Of a DNA stretch of 64,000 nucleotides, positions 54,919 to 64,000 are shown in pieces. The notes under the pieces were generated by a model. That model was not told the origin of the DNA. It saw only the letters and a program-made list of their open reading frames with translations, and did not search any database. A program made the position numbers and the translations under genes. The stretch is from CAYZTY01 sp964444665 (GTDB lineage Bacteria; Planctomycetota; Phycisphaerae; Sedimentisphaerales; CAYZTY01), in assembly GCA_964444665.1 (NCBI GenBank), contig CAYUIE010000003.1, positions 124,001 to 188,000 of the forward strand, read 5' to 3'. Positions within the stretch are counted from its first letter, which is position 1; every line of letters begins with the position of its first letter.

Positions 54919-57900
54919 AGCTTGCCCGCAGCTTAATGATATTCAGTTATGGCCTGTTCACCATCGCCGCGCAGACGCTGCTTTTTCGAGAGTTCATCAG
55001 CACTTTTGAAGGTAATGACATCGGCGTTGGAATCTTTTTCGGTTCCTGGTTTTTTTGGGTCTGCCTCGGTGCCGTGCTCGTTTATAAATCCAAAGCTCTG
55101 GCAGAGGCACTGCTGAAGAACATCGAATTCTTATTCCTGCTTTATCTGCCTGTCTTTGCCGCTCAATTTATATTGATTTTATATGCCCGCCAGTTAGCAG
55201 GCGTGGAATCGTATGCACTATTCCCCATAAATCTTATGTTACTCCTATCGATACTGATTAACGCCCCAGTTAGCTGCATCACCGGAATGTTTTTCCCCCT
55301 TGCCTGTCTCTGGATTCACCCCGTTAAAAATTCTAAAACATTGAATAATATAACCACAGAAGGGGAAATTTCTAACGGCCTTCAGCAGGAAAGTCGGCTT
55401 GCTGTCTCAGGCGTATACGTCATTGAGGCTCTCGGCAGTCTTTTTGGCGGATTGGGTGTCACCCTCTTGTTAGCCTGGGGCTTAAGTTCGGCAAGAATTT
55501 TCTTCATACTTTCCTGCATTGTCCTGCTGGCGATATTTTTCGTTCGGTTCGCTACAACTAAGAAATGGAAAATACTCTTAGCCCCAGTTTGTATCATTAT
55601 TGGGCTGGTTATTGGTATTGATGATGTCCTAATGCAACACATTCGAACTGCAAAGTGGTCCAGGTTGCTCCCGGCCGAAGCGCTTTCGGGCTCGTTTCAA
55701 ACCGCTCAGGCCGAATATCTTTACGGGATTTACAAAGGACAGTGGCTTGCCGTTCGGGAAGGAAGTGTCTGCGAAACACTGCCTGACGACGAATCGGCAG
55801 GACGTATTGCTGCAATCCACCTTTCTCAAAAACCGCAAGCAAGGAAAGTCCTAATTATAGGTTCCGGATTAGGTCTGTGCTACAAGTTCCTCGAGCTGCC
55901 TCAAATTGAACAGGTAACCTGGACCCACTATGACAGCCAATATGCACAGCTACTCGAACAGTTTATACCGGCCGAGCTTAAGGTAACCGACGAAAGGCTG
56001 AAACGAGTGGCAGGTGACATTCGCCCATTGCTGCTGGAGAAAAAGCAACTCTATGACATAGTAATTCTAAATCTGCCTGATGCAACCAGCTCAGTTCTCA
56101 ACCGTTACTACACACTCGAATTTTACCGGCTTATCAAACAGTCCCTTCAAGCCAACGGCGTATTTGGCGTGCGTATATCCGGCGGTGAAAACATTATGGG
56201 TACCGAGCTGATTAATCTCGGCGCTTCGACTAAGCTTACACTCGAGAAGGTCTTCGCAGGCTCCGTCATAGTCCCGGGCGAAGAGACCTGGTTTATCGCG
56301 TCCGACCGCAAGGACCTCACTGATAAACCTGCTATCCTGCAGGAAAAGTTCGCACAGATATCCGGTGGAGCAGATATTTTCCCTGCCGAAGGATTATTCT
56401 CTGTTTACCTGCCTGCCCGTGCCGCAACCGCCCTTGAAAACTACACCTCTGCGGACCTGCCTGAAAGGCTTCTGGTTAATCGGGACATTAGGCCGCTGGC
56501 GCACCTCTACAGTCTGTTATTGGCAGCAAAGCAGTCGGGTGCGCCGGTAACAAGGTTTTATAAGCTCATTGCAACCGGCGGCATAGGCACTTTTCTATTC
56601 CCTCTGTTTGTCTTGATAATTCTGAGGATTGTTTACATCTTAAGGACACCACCTCAAGGTGCAAAGTCAAGCTTCGAGAGTACTTTTCTGGTCTTTTCAA
56701 GCGGGATGGTGGGAATCGGGGTGGTAATTATCTTAATGTACCTGTATCAAACCCGATTCGGCTCTCTATACCTGTACGTTGGTCTGATTTCATCGCTTTT
56801 TATGACGGGTCTTACGGCCGGGTCGGCTATAACTCGATATCTACTCCAGCATAAAAAGGTCCGTATGGTGAGCCTTTTATTTACAATTATCCTCGCTCAC
56901 ACACTTTTCCTTACCATCGCCGCCAATTGGCCGCTCAATGAGTGGAATCATTTTACTTTTGCTCTCGCCTTTCTTTTATGCGGCCTTTGTGCCGGCGGTT
57001 ATTTTCCTATTGCCGCCAGTCAGTTGGCGGATTCCGCCCTCGATACGCGTGCCACCGGCAGCAAACTTGAAATCGCCGACCATCTCGGCGCAGCAGCAGG
57101 AGCGTTTCTCACAGGCCTGGCCATTGTCCCCGTCCTTGGTGCGAAAGTAACCCTGCTGGTATTTACGCTGCTCCTCGTATCAAACGTGCCGTTAATTTTA
57201 ACGAGAATGTATAACCCGGATAGATACCGTTCCACGCTTACATACGCTTCCATAACTCGCAGGATGGGATACGTCTTATTTGGAATAGGTGTATCGCTGA
57301 TACTTTGCTCCAATCTACTTGTAGCCGCAGGGGCACGTTTAACACCCTCACTACCGCCGGCTGCTGCTCAAGGTTTAGCAGGCCAAGGACAATTGGTTCC
57401 GGCATCCGCCGTCGTACAAGAGGACGGCAAAAAAATCAACTATTTCAAGGTATATAATCAGGCCCAGAAGCTAAGCGGTTATATTTTCAGCTCAGACGAG
57501 ATTGCACCGGAGGTCCGAGGTTTCGGCGGAAGAATAAACCTGGCGGTATATGTCGACCCGAACGGCACACTGCTCAACTTCCACGTAATAAGGTCGAACG
57601 AAACACCAGCATATCTGGAGTTTCTCAAGGATTGGCGCCTGGCCTTGAGTGGACGTAACGTTTTTAGCCAGCAGGCATTTGCCGACATCGAAGCGGTAAC
57701 AGGAGCAACTATCAGTTGTCAGGCTATCATATTGGGACTGGAGACTTCAGGTCGTAGATTTGCCGACAACATACTTGGTCAGCCCCCCCTGCCGGCCGTA
57801 TCTGACAAAACAGCCTTTAGCCGCTTTGTACCCGACCGCCAGGGGATATATATGGTGGGTATATTCATCATCAGCTTGCTCGTAATCCTCTATGGCGGAT

Positions 57901-58829
57901 TTTGGAGTAGATTAGCCGTACTGCTATGCACTCTTATCATTGGCGGTATCATCCTCAACGCTCAGTATTCCAGTGAACAAATGGCCAGTCTGCTGACCGG
58001 GCATCTTCCGACAATCGGACTCTCAGGTACATTCCTGCTGGTGGTTGGGGTTCCCTTATTTGTATTGGCCTTTGGAAATATTTATTGCGGCTATATCTGC
58101 CCGTTCGGCGCCGCCCAGGAGCTTGCAGGCTATCTTCTTCCTATCGGAATCAGGCAGCGACTAACGGTTGAAAATGCCCAAATGCCAAGATTCATCAAGT
58201 ATGTACTGCTCTTCATTTTGATAAGCGTATTTTTTCTCTCAAGGGACCATCTAACATTAGCCGCGGACCCGCTTATCCAGTTTTTTTCCGGAAAGACTCG
58301 GGGCCTTTTGCTGTTGATTATGACGGTGGTTTTATTTATTTCACTTTTTCACGTTCGGTTCTGGTGCCGGTATTTGTGCCCCGTCGGAGCTTTTCTATCG
58401 CTTTTAGGCAAAGCCGCCTTGTTTCGGCGTTATATGCCGGCAAAAAGATTTGGCAAGTGTGAATTCGCAATCAGCCCAAATGCTATGGACTGCCTATACT
58501 GCGACAGGTGCAGGTACGAGTCAGAGATTCGTAAAAAAACGCAGGCTACAGAAATCCCCGGCAGCAAACCGCTAAAGTTACCAGCCCCATATCTTTTAAT
58601 ATTAGTGCTGGTAATAGCGGTACTCATCTCGAGTATTTCCATAGGCACATTTTTAGAAAAACTGCCTTCGGGCTACGAGGAGCCGCTTTACTCGCTGTCT
58701 TCAGGCGGTAAGGCACGTGATGTCGATATGCAACGCATTCACGAAATGATTAAGACCGGAAGACTCTCCGAACAGGAGGCTGACTTCTACATAAAATTAA
58801 ACACTAACAACAACCAGGAACAACAATGA
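54915..58829 (+). CDS. Giant membrane fusion: spermidine synthase-like, FMN-binding and NosR-like iron-sulfur modules
   Basis: 1304 residues. Residues 1-240: membrane helices of the MFS-like spermidine synthase family. About 250-540: a Rossmann fold with VLIIGSGLG (near 312) and LNLPDATSSVLNRYYTLEFY, the aminopropyltransferase pattern. About 550-800: more helices. About 840-945: an FMN-binding domain with VTGATIS (near 927), whose Thr is the usual covalent FMN site in NqrC/RnfG/NosR proteins. From 960: helices with CGYICPFGA (near 1057) and CRYLCPVGA (near 1152), and a CLYCDRC cluster (near 1192), as in NosR/NapH. It is co-translated with Memo-AMMECR1. I infer it supplies electrons to, or acts with, the AmmeMemoRadiSam trio. 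Confidence 0.85.
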   Translation: MKLARSLMIFSYGLFTIAAQTLLFREFISTFEGNDIGVGIFFGSWFFWVCLGAVLVYKSKALAEALLKNIEFLFLLYLPVFAAQFILILYARQLAGVESYALFPINLMLLLSILINAPVSCITGMFFPLACLWIHPVKNSKTLNNITTEGEISNGLQQESRLAVSGVYVIEALGSLFGGLGVTLLLAWGLSSARIFFILSCIVLLAIFFVRFATTKKWKILLAPVCIIIGLVIGIDDVLMQHIRTAKWSRLLPAEALSGSFQTAQAEYLYGIYKGQWLAVREGSVCETLPDDESAGRIAAIHLSQKPQARKVLIIGSGLGLCYKFLELPQIEQVTWTHYDSQYAQLLEQFIPAELKVTDERLKRVAGDIRPLLLEKKQLYDIVILNLPDATSSVLNRYYTLEFYRLIKQSLQANGVFGVRISGGENIMGTELINLGASTKLTLEKVFAGSVIVPGEETWFIASDRKDLTDKPAILQEKFAQISGGADIFPAEGLFSVYLPARAATALENYTSADLPERLLVNRDIRPLAHLYSLLLAAKQSGAPVTRFYKLIATGGIGTFLFPLFVLIILRIVYILRTPPQGAKSSFESTFLVFSSGMVGIGVVIILMYLYQTRFGSLYLYVGLISSLFMTGLTAGSAITRYLLQHKKVRMVSLLFTIILAHTLFLTIAANWPLNEWNHFTFALAFLLCGLCAGGYFPIAASQLADSALDTRATGSKLEIADHLGAAAGAFLTGLAIVPVLGAKVTLLVFTLLLVSNVPLILTRMYNPDRYRSTLTYASITRRMGYVLFGIGVSLILCSNLLVAAGARLTPSLPPAAAQGLAGQGQLVPASAVVQEDGKKINYFKVYNQAQKLSGYIFSSDEIAPEVRGFGGRINLAVYVDPNGTLLNFHVIRSNETPAYLEFLKDWRLALSGRNVFSQQAFADIEAVTGATISCQAIILGLETSGRRFADNILGQPPLPAVSDKTAFSRFVPDRQGIYMVGIFIISLLVILYGGFWSRLAVLLCTLIIGGIILNAQYSSEQMASLLTGHLPTIGLSGTFLLVVGVPLFVLAFGNIYCGYICPFGAAQELAGYLLPIGIRQRLTVENAQMPRFIKYVLLFILISVFFLSRDHLTLAADPLIQFFSGKTRGLLLLIMTVVLFISLFHVRFWCRYLCPVGAFLSLLGKAALFRRYMPAKRFGKCEFAISPNAMDCLYCDRCRYESEIRKKTQATEIPGSKPLKLPAPYLLILVLVIAVLISSISIGTFLEKLPSGYEEPLYSLSSGGKARDVDMQRIHEMIKTGRLSEQEADFYIKLNTNNNQEQQ

Positions 58830-58855
58830 TAACACCGACGCTGCCGTCTTTATAA

Positions 58856-59083
58856 TTATTCATCAACTATCTGCACCGTAACATCGCCGACAATCAGGCC
58901 TCGGACTCGGCCGATATCCACTTGAGGCGTTCTAACTACGGCTAATCCCTTTTGATAGTTCCAGCCGGTTATAACCGCAATTGCTATATCATCCCCCCTT
59001 CCGTCACGTATGCATGCTCCTTTTTGTGTTAAGACCCGGCTTATGAGTTACACTGCCTTTTTCTCGGCCCAACTTTCCGACAT
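58856..59083 (-). pseudogene. Coding-like fragment interrupted by a stop
   Basis: Between the giant membrane gene and the nitroreductase the minus strand has one frame that reads from ATG at 59083 (MSESWAEKKAV), a TAA at 59048-59050, and then 63 protein-like codons (DIAIAVITGWNYQKGLAVVRT, GLIVGDVTVQIVDE) to a stop at 58856. The second part has no start codon near its beginning. It looks like a decayed small gene, or a readthrough product. Family not recognised. Confidence 0.35.
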
Positions 59084-59086
59084 AAT

Positions 59087-59674
59087 TTATTTTTTACGTC
59101 TGCCTATTACTACCATATATACGGGAGCTAACTGTTCCGGCAAAGACAAGACCTTACTAATGGAAGCGTCATCAAAGGCGCCCACGGCCACTGAGACCAG
59201 CCCCAGAGCCTCAGCCTGCAGATGAACATTTTGGGCGGCGTGCCCGGCTTCCATATACACATAACGAATGCCGCGCTGGCCGTAACGCTGTGTGGTTCTG
59301 GAAAATTCTGCTGCAAAAACAAGTGTTACCGGGGCATCTTCTATAAATTCCTGTCCCCAGGCCGCCGAGGCCAGTTTTGAACGCAGCTCCCGGTCACTCA
59401 ATCGTTCAAGCAGGTGTTTCGCAGGCATATACTGAAACAGGCCATCCGCACTCACTACAAAAAGCTCCAGCGGATATGTCGCGCCCGCTGAAGGTGTGCT
59501 GCGGTATCCTCGATCGCTTGTGCAACCCTGGGCCGCCCAGCAAAGCTGACCGAGCTGTGCAAGGCTGAGCGCCTCCGATTCAAACTGCCGATGTGACCGC
59601 CGGCTCGCTATGGCCTGTTCCAACGGCATCGCTCCTTCGGTCTCCGGTTTATCAAGATTTATTATCGCAGACAT
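59087..59674 (-). CDS. SagB-type nitroreductase-family oxidoreductase
   Basis: 195 residues from the ATG at 59674, chosen because GGAAACGGA precedes it; an upstream extension of 46 codons is open but lacks similarity. The flavin-binding pattern is AIASRRSHRQFESEALSLAQLGQLCWAAQG, with RSTPSAGATYPLELFVV for the dimer FMN site and EAGHAAQNVHLQAEALGLVSVAVGAFDD at the end. Members use FMN and NAD(P)H, or dehydrogenate thiazoline/oxazoline peptides. No partner SagC/D genes are near. Substrate unknown. Confidence 0.85.
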   Translation of the reverse strand: MSAIINLDKPETEGAMPLEQAIASRRSHRQFESEALSLAQLGQLCWAAQGCTSDRGYRSTPSAGATYPLELFVVSADGLFQYMPAKHLLERLSDRELRSKLASAAWGQEFIEDAPVTLVFAAEFSRTTQRYGQRGIRYVYMEAGHAAQNVHLQAEALGLVSVAVGAFDDASISKVLSLPEQLAPVYMVVIGRRKK

Positions 59675-59934
59675 TTCCGTTTCCCTTTGCGTAATCAGAC
59701 TATCCTTGCTCCACCTCGGTGGGTAAACAGCAGGTGGGCTTCTGCAGCTTTTTCTTATCATATCTGTAACAACGAAATTTTTCCATAAATTTGCATAAAG
59801 AGACCAAACCAAAATCAGGGATAAGAAGGTAGTTCGTATCTCCTTAAGGATAGATCGTCACGGGTTATGTAATCAGGGCCAAGCCAGACGGCGGTAATTA
59901 TCTACGGGAACAAAAACATAGTTACAAATAAATG

Positions 59935-59964
59935 TTGGGCAGTTTTTTTCTTTTGTGCTAAAAT
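59935..59964 (+). promoter_or_regulatory. Sigma-70-like promoter of the GYD gene
   Basis: TTGGGC and TAAAAT are separated by 18 bases, 67 bases before the ATG. The -35 is weak. Confidence 0.35.
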
Positions 59965-60030
59965 TGCCAAATATGCTCGACAATTATAAAAAATTGGTCA
60001 TTAGTTTTAAATAAAAGAAGGAGAAAAGTT

Positions 60031-60333
60031 ATGGCCACGTTTATTTCTCTCGTAAACCTCACTGGGCAAGGCGTTCGAGATTTCAAGGTTTCTCCTGCCA
60101 GGGCCGCTAAATTCAAGTCTATGGCCCAGAAGGCGGGGGTAACGGTCAAAGAAATCTATTGGACTATGGGAGCTAATGATGTCGTAATCATTATGGATGC
60201 TCCGGATGAAAAAGAGGCAACCGCGGTTATGCTGAGCCTGGCCTCGCTGGGCAATGTCAGAACGCAGACCTTGCGGGCCTTTAACTCGTCGGAGATGGAA
60301 GAAATCGTTTCCAAGGCACCAAATCCTGACTAA
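60031..60333 (+). CDS. GYD-domain protein
   Basis: 100 residues. FISLVNLTGQGVRDFK, then GVTVKEIYWTMGANDVVIIMDAPDEKEATAVMLSLASLGNVRTQTLRAF: the compact ferredoxin-like GYD fold, where GANDVV stands for the G-x-Y-D motif. AAGGAGAA lies before the ATG. Widespread but of unknown function, possibly ligand binding or oligomeric. It stands alone with its own promoter. Confidence 0.85.
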   Translation: MATFISLVNLTGQGVRDFKVSPARAAKFKSMAQKAGVTVKEIYWTMGANDVVIIMDAPDEKEATAVMLSLASLGNVRTQTLRAFNSSEMEEIVSKAPNPD

Positions 60334-60481
60334 GTGATAAGCCGGCTAAGGTGTGTTCTTGTTTGCCTGAGAACAATACGCAAGCTCGCATTTCACAAAA
60401 AATCTCGAAATGAGAACTCGCGTTGAGTGGGTCCCTTTGTATACCGCAATAGCTGAAGTCGTAATGAAATAAGGAACCATT

Positions 60482-61297
60482 ATGAAAGCCAGTAAGAAAA
60501 GACAAGAGTATGTTTTAAGATTGCTTTATTTCCTTCTCATTATGGTAATCATTTTGTCGTCTGAAGGATATGCCACCTCATTTCTTACTTTCGGAAAAGA
60601 AGCACAAAATGAAGCAGAAGCAGCAGAAAAAGAAAGTATATATTTATCAACCAAAGCAAGATACGGATTAGAATTTATAATTGTAGGATTTAAGGATTTA
60701 GGAAGTCAAATACAGACGACACCGGTTCACCCGGACGATTCAAGTTTTTTAACAGGACAGACAACAACAAACCTTGATGAAAGCGATTGGGGATTTGGTC
60801 TCACAGCAGGTCTCGTAGGTTCAATAGGAAATGATGATTTAAGATTGAAAATTGGAGCGGACATAAGATTGAATTTGTTCCGAAAAGATGATTACAGAGA
60901 GGGCATTTATGATGTTAAACAACAGGTTTCAGATACTCGTCCTGCCTCCAGCGGCTCATTTGTTTTTACTCAGGTAATCCCGGATTATTTTACTTACATC
61001 CCTTTTGCAGGAGTTGAAAAGGTTCTGTCTGAATCCCTTCTTTTGAGTTTTGAATTCGGCTTGCCTTACATGAAATGGGAAGTTCGCTCAGGACACGACA
61101 GATGGGGAAAATGGCAAACAGTCCAGGAGGATTCATGGAGTGGATTTGGAAGAAGATATACCGGAACTATTGCGTTTAAACGCGATGGAAAAAACGTTTG
61201 GTTTATCTCAGGATTTTACGAACGATACAGGCCGGAATTTGCCGAAGGGAAAGCTGATGCCACCTGCTTTGGCGGATTGATTGGCGTGAGGTTTTAA
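60482..61297 (+). CDS. Outer-membrane beta-barrel-like protein
   Basis: 271 residues. A signal peptide (LLYFLLIMVIILSSEGYA) precedes alternating beta strands with glycine turns (SKARYGLEFIIVG-like, FGLTAGLVGSIG, LKIGADIRLNLF). It ends GLIGVRF, with the C-terminal Phe that Bam recognises. About eight to ten strands fit a small barrel. Family not named. It is AT-richer than the mutS gene that follows. Confidence 0.55.
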   Translation: MKASKKRQEYVLRLLYFLLIMVIILSSEGYATSFLTFGKEAQNEAEAAEKESIYLSTKARYGLEFIIVGFKDLGSQIQTTPVHPDDSSFLTGQTTTNLDESDWGFGLTAGLVGSIGNDDLRLKIGADIRLNLFRKDDYREGIYDVKQQVSDTRPASSGSFVFTQVIPDYFTYIPFAGVEKVLSESLLLSFEFGLPYMKWEVRSGHDRWGKWQTVQEDSWSGFGRRYTGTIAFKRDGKNVWFISGFYERYRPEFAEGKADATCFGGLIGVRF

Positions 61298-61498
61298 TTT
61301 TTTGTCTTTAAAGGACTAAATTTTCATCGAGCTTTTTGTTATCTTATCTTTATTAAGCCAGGAAAAGCTTTTTCCAATTACCGATAATTCGTTATGACCT
61401 CTTTTCCCCATTTCATCTTCTCTATTTCCTGCCCATCAAGATTTTAGACAGCTCAATTTGAGTTGTTAAATGGTTCGGCCTGTGTATAATCAGCATCT

Positions 61499-64000
61499 AT
61501 GACCACGCCAACTGAAAAACTAACACCGGCGATGAAACAGTTCCATCGGTTCAAGGCCAAATATCCGGAGGCGGTCCTGTTTTTTCGTATGGGTGATTTC
61601 TACGAAACCTTTTACGAGGACGCCCGGACTTGCTCACAGGTCTGCGGGCTGGCCCTGACCAGCCGAAGCAAAGGTGATAATCCAATCCCTTTAGCCGGTT
61701 TGCCATATCACGCCGTTGACGGCTATCTGAAAAAGATGCTCCAGGCCGGCTATAAAGTCGCCGTCTGCGAGCAAATCGAAGACCCTAAAACCGCCAAAGG
61801 TGTTGTCGACCGCGACGTTATCCGTGTTATTACGCCCGGCACACTCACAGACGAGATGCTGCTTGATGAAAAGCGGGCGAACTACCTTTGCGCAGTCAAC
61901 CTCGGTAGGAAATCAGCGGCCGTCGGCTGGGTCGATATTTCGACCGGCCATTTTTTCGCACAAATCGTACCTGAGAAAAATTTGCTCGATGAAATACTAA
62001 GGCTCTCGCCGGCGGAATGTCTGCTGCCTGAGAAAAGAGGCCACCTCTTCGAAGCCGAGGCCAAAAAACTGGCCGGCCAAATAGCCCAGCTCACCAGCGC
62101 CGTCATAACCGAAAGGCCCGGTTGGTATTTCGAGCCTTTCCAGGCAAAAAAAAGGCTGCTCAAGCATTTCGGGACGGCGACTCTGGAAGGTTTCGGCGTA
62201 ACCGATAACGATGAAGTAATTTCTCCCGCCGGGGCAATTATCGAATACCTCAGTGAAACGCAAAAAACAGCCCTGAAGCATATTTCTGCTATTAGAAAAG
62301 TAAGCCGAACCAAATTTCTGCAAATCGACCAGACAAGCCTGCGAAGTCTCGAGGTCCTGCGCACAATCCGCACTGAAAATCAAAAAGGCTCACTGCTCGA
62401 CTGCCTTGACGAGACAGCTACGGCCGTGGGTGGACGGATGTTTGCGGACTGGTTGTGTATGCCGCTTTTTGACCGCGGCGCCATAGAGCTTCGCCAGGAT
62501 GCCGTCGAGGAACTAAAAGAGCAGGACAAAAAAACATCGGACATTCGCAAACTGCTTTCAAACACGTCCGATTTGGAACGCATTGCCGCCCGTATCAGCA
62601 CCTCACGCCAGAGCCCGCGGGACCTGCTTGCCTTAACTGTAACCTTACGCCGGGTGCCGCAGCTAAAGGAAATCCTGCAAACCTGCCAGTCCGATTTGCT
62701 TATAAAACTGGCAGAAGGCAGCGATAGTATGGACGAGCTGGCTAATTTACTTGAATCGGCAATCAAGCCTGACTGCCCGAACCACCTGCGGGACGGCGGC
62801 GTTATAAAGACCGGCTTTGACCCACAGCTTGATAGGCTCCGCTCGGTATCGAAGGATGGACGCGCCTGGCTTACCCAGTATCAGCAAACTCAGTCGCAGC
62901 GAACGGGCATAGCCAACCTCAAAGTCGGTTTCAATAAGGTCTTCGGTTACTATATCGAAGTAAGCCATTCGTCCGCCAACAAAGTCCCAGCCGATTACGT
63001 GCGAAAACAGACCATAAAAAATGCCGAGCGATATATCACCGAAGAGCTGAAAAAATATGAGGAGCAGGCCCTCGGCGCCCACGATAAAGCGCTGGAATTA
63101 GAGCAAAAGCTTTTCGATGAGTTGCGAGTCGAGAGCGCTAAATACATCTCACGGCTGCAAAAGCTTGCTGAGACTCTTGCTAACATCGATTGCCTTATCT
63201 CTTTAGCCTTCGTCGCGCGAAGGAGAAATTACATCCGCCCCGAGATTACCGATGGTAACGAACTGACAATTACCGAAGGCAAACACCCCGTTTTGGCAGA
63301 GACATTGGGTGCCGAGTTTGTGCCCAACGACGTTAACCTTGGCGATGGTGCCGCCGACATCGCCATAATCACCGGCCCGAATATGAGCGGCAAGAGCACT
63401 TATATCAGGCAAACGGCCCTTTTGGTGATAATGGCACAGGCAGGCAGCTTCATCCCCGCAAAGGCCGCTTCGATAGGCTTGGTTGACCGGATATTTACAC
63501 GCGTCGGCGCCTCAGACGAGCTGGTTCGCGGCCAGTCAACCTTTATGGTCGAGATGACCGAGACCGCGAACATAATAAACAACGCCTCCGGAAAATCGCT
63601 CGTCATTCTCGACGAGGTCGGCAGGGGCACAAGCACTTACGACGGCCTGGCACTCGCCTGGGCGATTACCGAGTATATCGCGAACAAGCTAAAGTGCAGG
63701 ACCCTTTTCGCCACGCATTATCACGAGCTGACCGAGCTGGCCGAGCTGTTTGTCAATATCAGTAATCTTAACGTGGCCGTGCGCGAATGGATGGACGAGG
63801 TGGTCTTTTTGCACAAGATTTTGCCCGGCGGTACGGACAAAAGCTACGGCATCCACGTCGCTAAACTGGCCGGTGTACCCAAAACCATAGTCGAGCGCAG
63901 CAGGGAAATCCTGTCCGAACTGGAAAGCACGTTTACAAAGGAGGCCGCCGGCAAACACCTTTCCCGCCACAAAACAAAACAGCCGGACGAAGACACACTC
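61499..64000 (+). CDS. mutS: DNA mismatch repair protein MutS, partial
   Basis: 834 codons, open to the right edge, so only the last few residues are missing. The N-terminal mismatch-binding F-x-E is FRMGDFYETFYED (Phe34-Tyr35-Glu36). The connector, lever and clamp domains are present. The ATPase has Walker A GPNMSGKST near residue 625, Walker B VILDEVGRGTS and the signature STFMVEMTE. The helix-turn-helix ILPGGTDKSYGIHVAKLAGVP is near the end. It recognises mispairs and recruits MutL. The ribosome site is weak. Confidence 0.97.
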   Translation, partial: MTTPTEKLTPAMKQFHRFKAKYPEAVLFFRMGDFYETFYEDARTCSQVCGLALTSRSKGDNPIPLAGLPYHAVDGYLKKMLQAGYKVAVCEQIEDPKTAKGVVDRDVIRVITPGTLTDEMLLDEKRANYLCAVNLGRKSAAVGWVDISTGHFFAQIVPEKNLLDEILRLSPAECLLPEKRGHLFEAEAKKLAGQIAQLTSAVITERPGWYFEPFQAKKRLLKHFGTATLEGFGVTDNDEVISPAGAIIEYLSETQKTALKHISAIRKVSRTKFLQIDQTSLRSLEVLRTIRTENQKGSLLDCLDETATAVGGRMFADWLCMPLFDRGAIELRQDAVEELKEQDKKTSDIRKLLSNTSDLERIAARISTSRQSPRDLLALTVTLRRVPQLKEILQTCQSDLLIKLAEGSDSMDELANLLESAIKPDCPNHLRDGGVIKTGFDPQLDRLRSVSKDGRAWLTQYQQTQSQRTGIANLKVGFNKVFGYYIEVSHSSANKVPADYVRKQTIKNAERYITEELKKYEEQALGAHDKALELEQKLFDELRVESAKYISRLQKLAETLANIDCLISLAFVARRRNYIRPEITDGNELTITEGKHPVLAETLGAEFVPNDVNLGDGAADIAIITGPNMSGKSTYIRQTALLVIMAQAGSFIPAKAASIGLVDRIFTRVGASDELVRGQSTFMVEMTETANIINNASGKSLVILDEVGRGTSTYDGLALAWAITEYIANKLKCRTLFATHYHELTELAELFVNISNLNVAVREWMDEVVFLHKILPGGTDKSYGIHVAKLAGVPKTIVERSREILSELESTFTKEAAGKHLSRHKTKQPDEDTL

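Overview
The window looks like chromosomal DNA from a motile, outer-membrane-bearing bacterium. It carries genes for flagellar L- and P-ring proteins, lipoproteins and an OMP-like barrel. The combination of a sigma-54/sigma-28 flagellar hierarchy, TPR-glycosyltransferase fusions, an MJ0042-like zinc ribbon, an AmmeMemoRadiSam cluster and a Thr-linker GH10 enzyme suggests a Planctomycetota-like (Phycisphaerae-type) organism. That assignment is inference from gene content, not proven by a marker gene.

Region 1 (1-23.2 kb, minus strand) reads as one long transcription direction. It starts at a near-consensus sigma-54 promoter (23195-23210) and runs flgD-flgE-pilZ-flgF-flgG-flgA-flgH-flgI-flgJ-flgN-flgK-flgL. 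A second sigma-54-like site (11109-11124) then precedes a glycan block: a TPR-GT4 enzyme, a GT2-TPR enzyme, a TPR protein, a FlgN/FliT-like chaperone, a GDPD-like/HAD/nucleotidyltransferase/cupin/nucleotidyltransferase set, and a very large multi-domain glycosyltransferase cut by the window edge. The arrangement suggests flagellar or surface glycosylation co-regulated with hook assembly.

Region 2 (23.7-38.9 kb, plus strand) has two sigma-54 enhancer-binding proteins with degenerate receiver domains. It also holds a sigma-54 promoter (25382-25397), two TPR-type membrane proteins, fliL, fliM, fliN, flhA, a small membrane protein, the sigma-28 factor fliA, four small or lipoprotein genes, and flgM behind a convincing sigma-28 promoter. 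A strong terminator-like hairpin follows flgM. The order describes a cascade: sigma-54 regulators, then hook-basal body and fliA, then sigma-28 and FlgM, then flagellin.

Region 3 (38.9-42.5 kb) holds an HPP-family membrane protein, a possible small unknown gene, a zinc-ribbon protein, a membrane-anchored coiled-coil protein, and fliS plus a short flagellin. Region 4 (42.5-49.9 kb) starts with an internally deleted IS3-type element. An AT-rich minus-strand island follows, with two paralogous PMT-like membrane proteins, a polyprenyl-phosphate-type GT2, a radical SAM/SPASM protein and a NodU/CmcH-type carbamoyltransferase under one sigma-70-like promoter; it is probably horizontally acquired.

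Region 5 (50.4-52.0 kb) is a secreted GH10 xylanase-like protein with an inhibitor-cystine-knot insert and a Trp-rich tail, flanked by promoters and an excellent intrinsic terminator. Region 6 (52.1-58.8 kb) is an AmmeMemoRadiSam operon: radical SAM enzyme, tiny twin-arginine protein, fused Memo-AMMECR1 protein, and a 1304-residue fusion of a spermidine-synthase-like membrane protein with an FMN-binding/NosR-like electron-transfer module. Region 7 has a SagB-type nitroreductase, a GYD-domain protein, an OMP-like protein and mutS, which runs off the right edge. No tRNA, rRNA or CRISPR array was seen.
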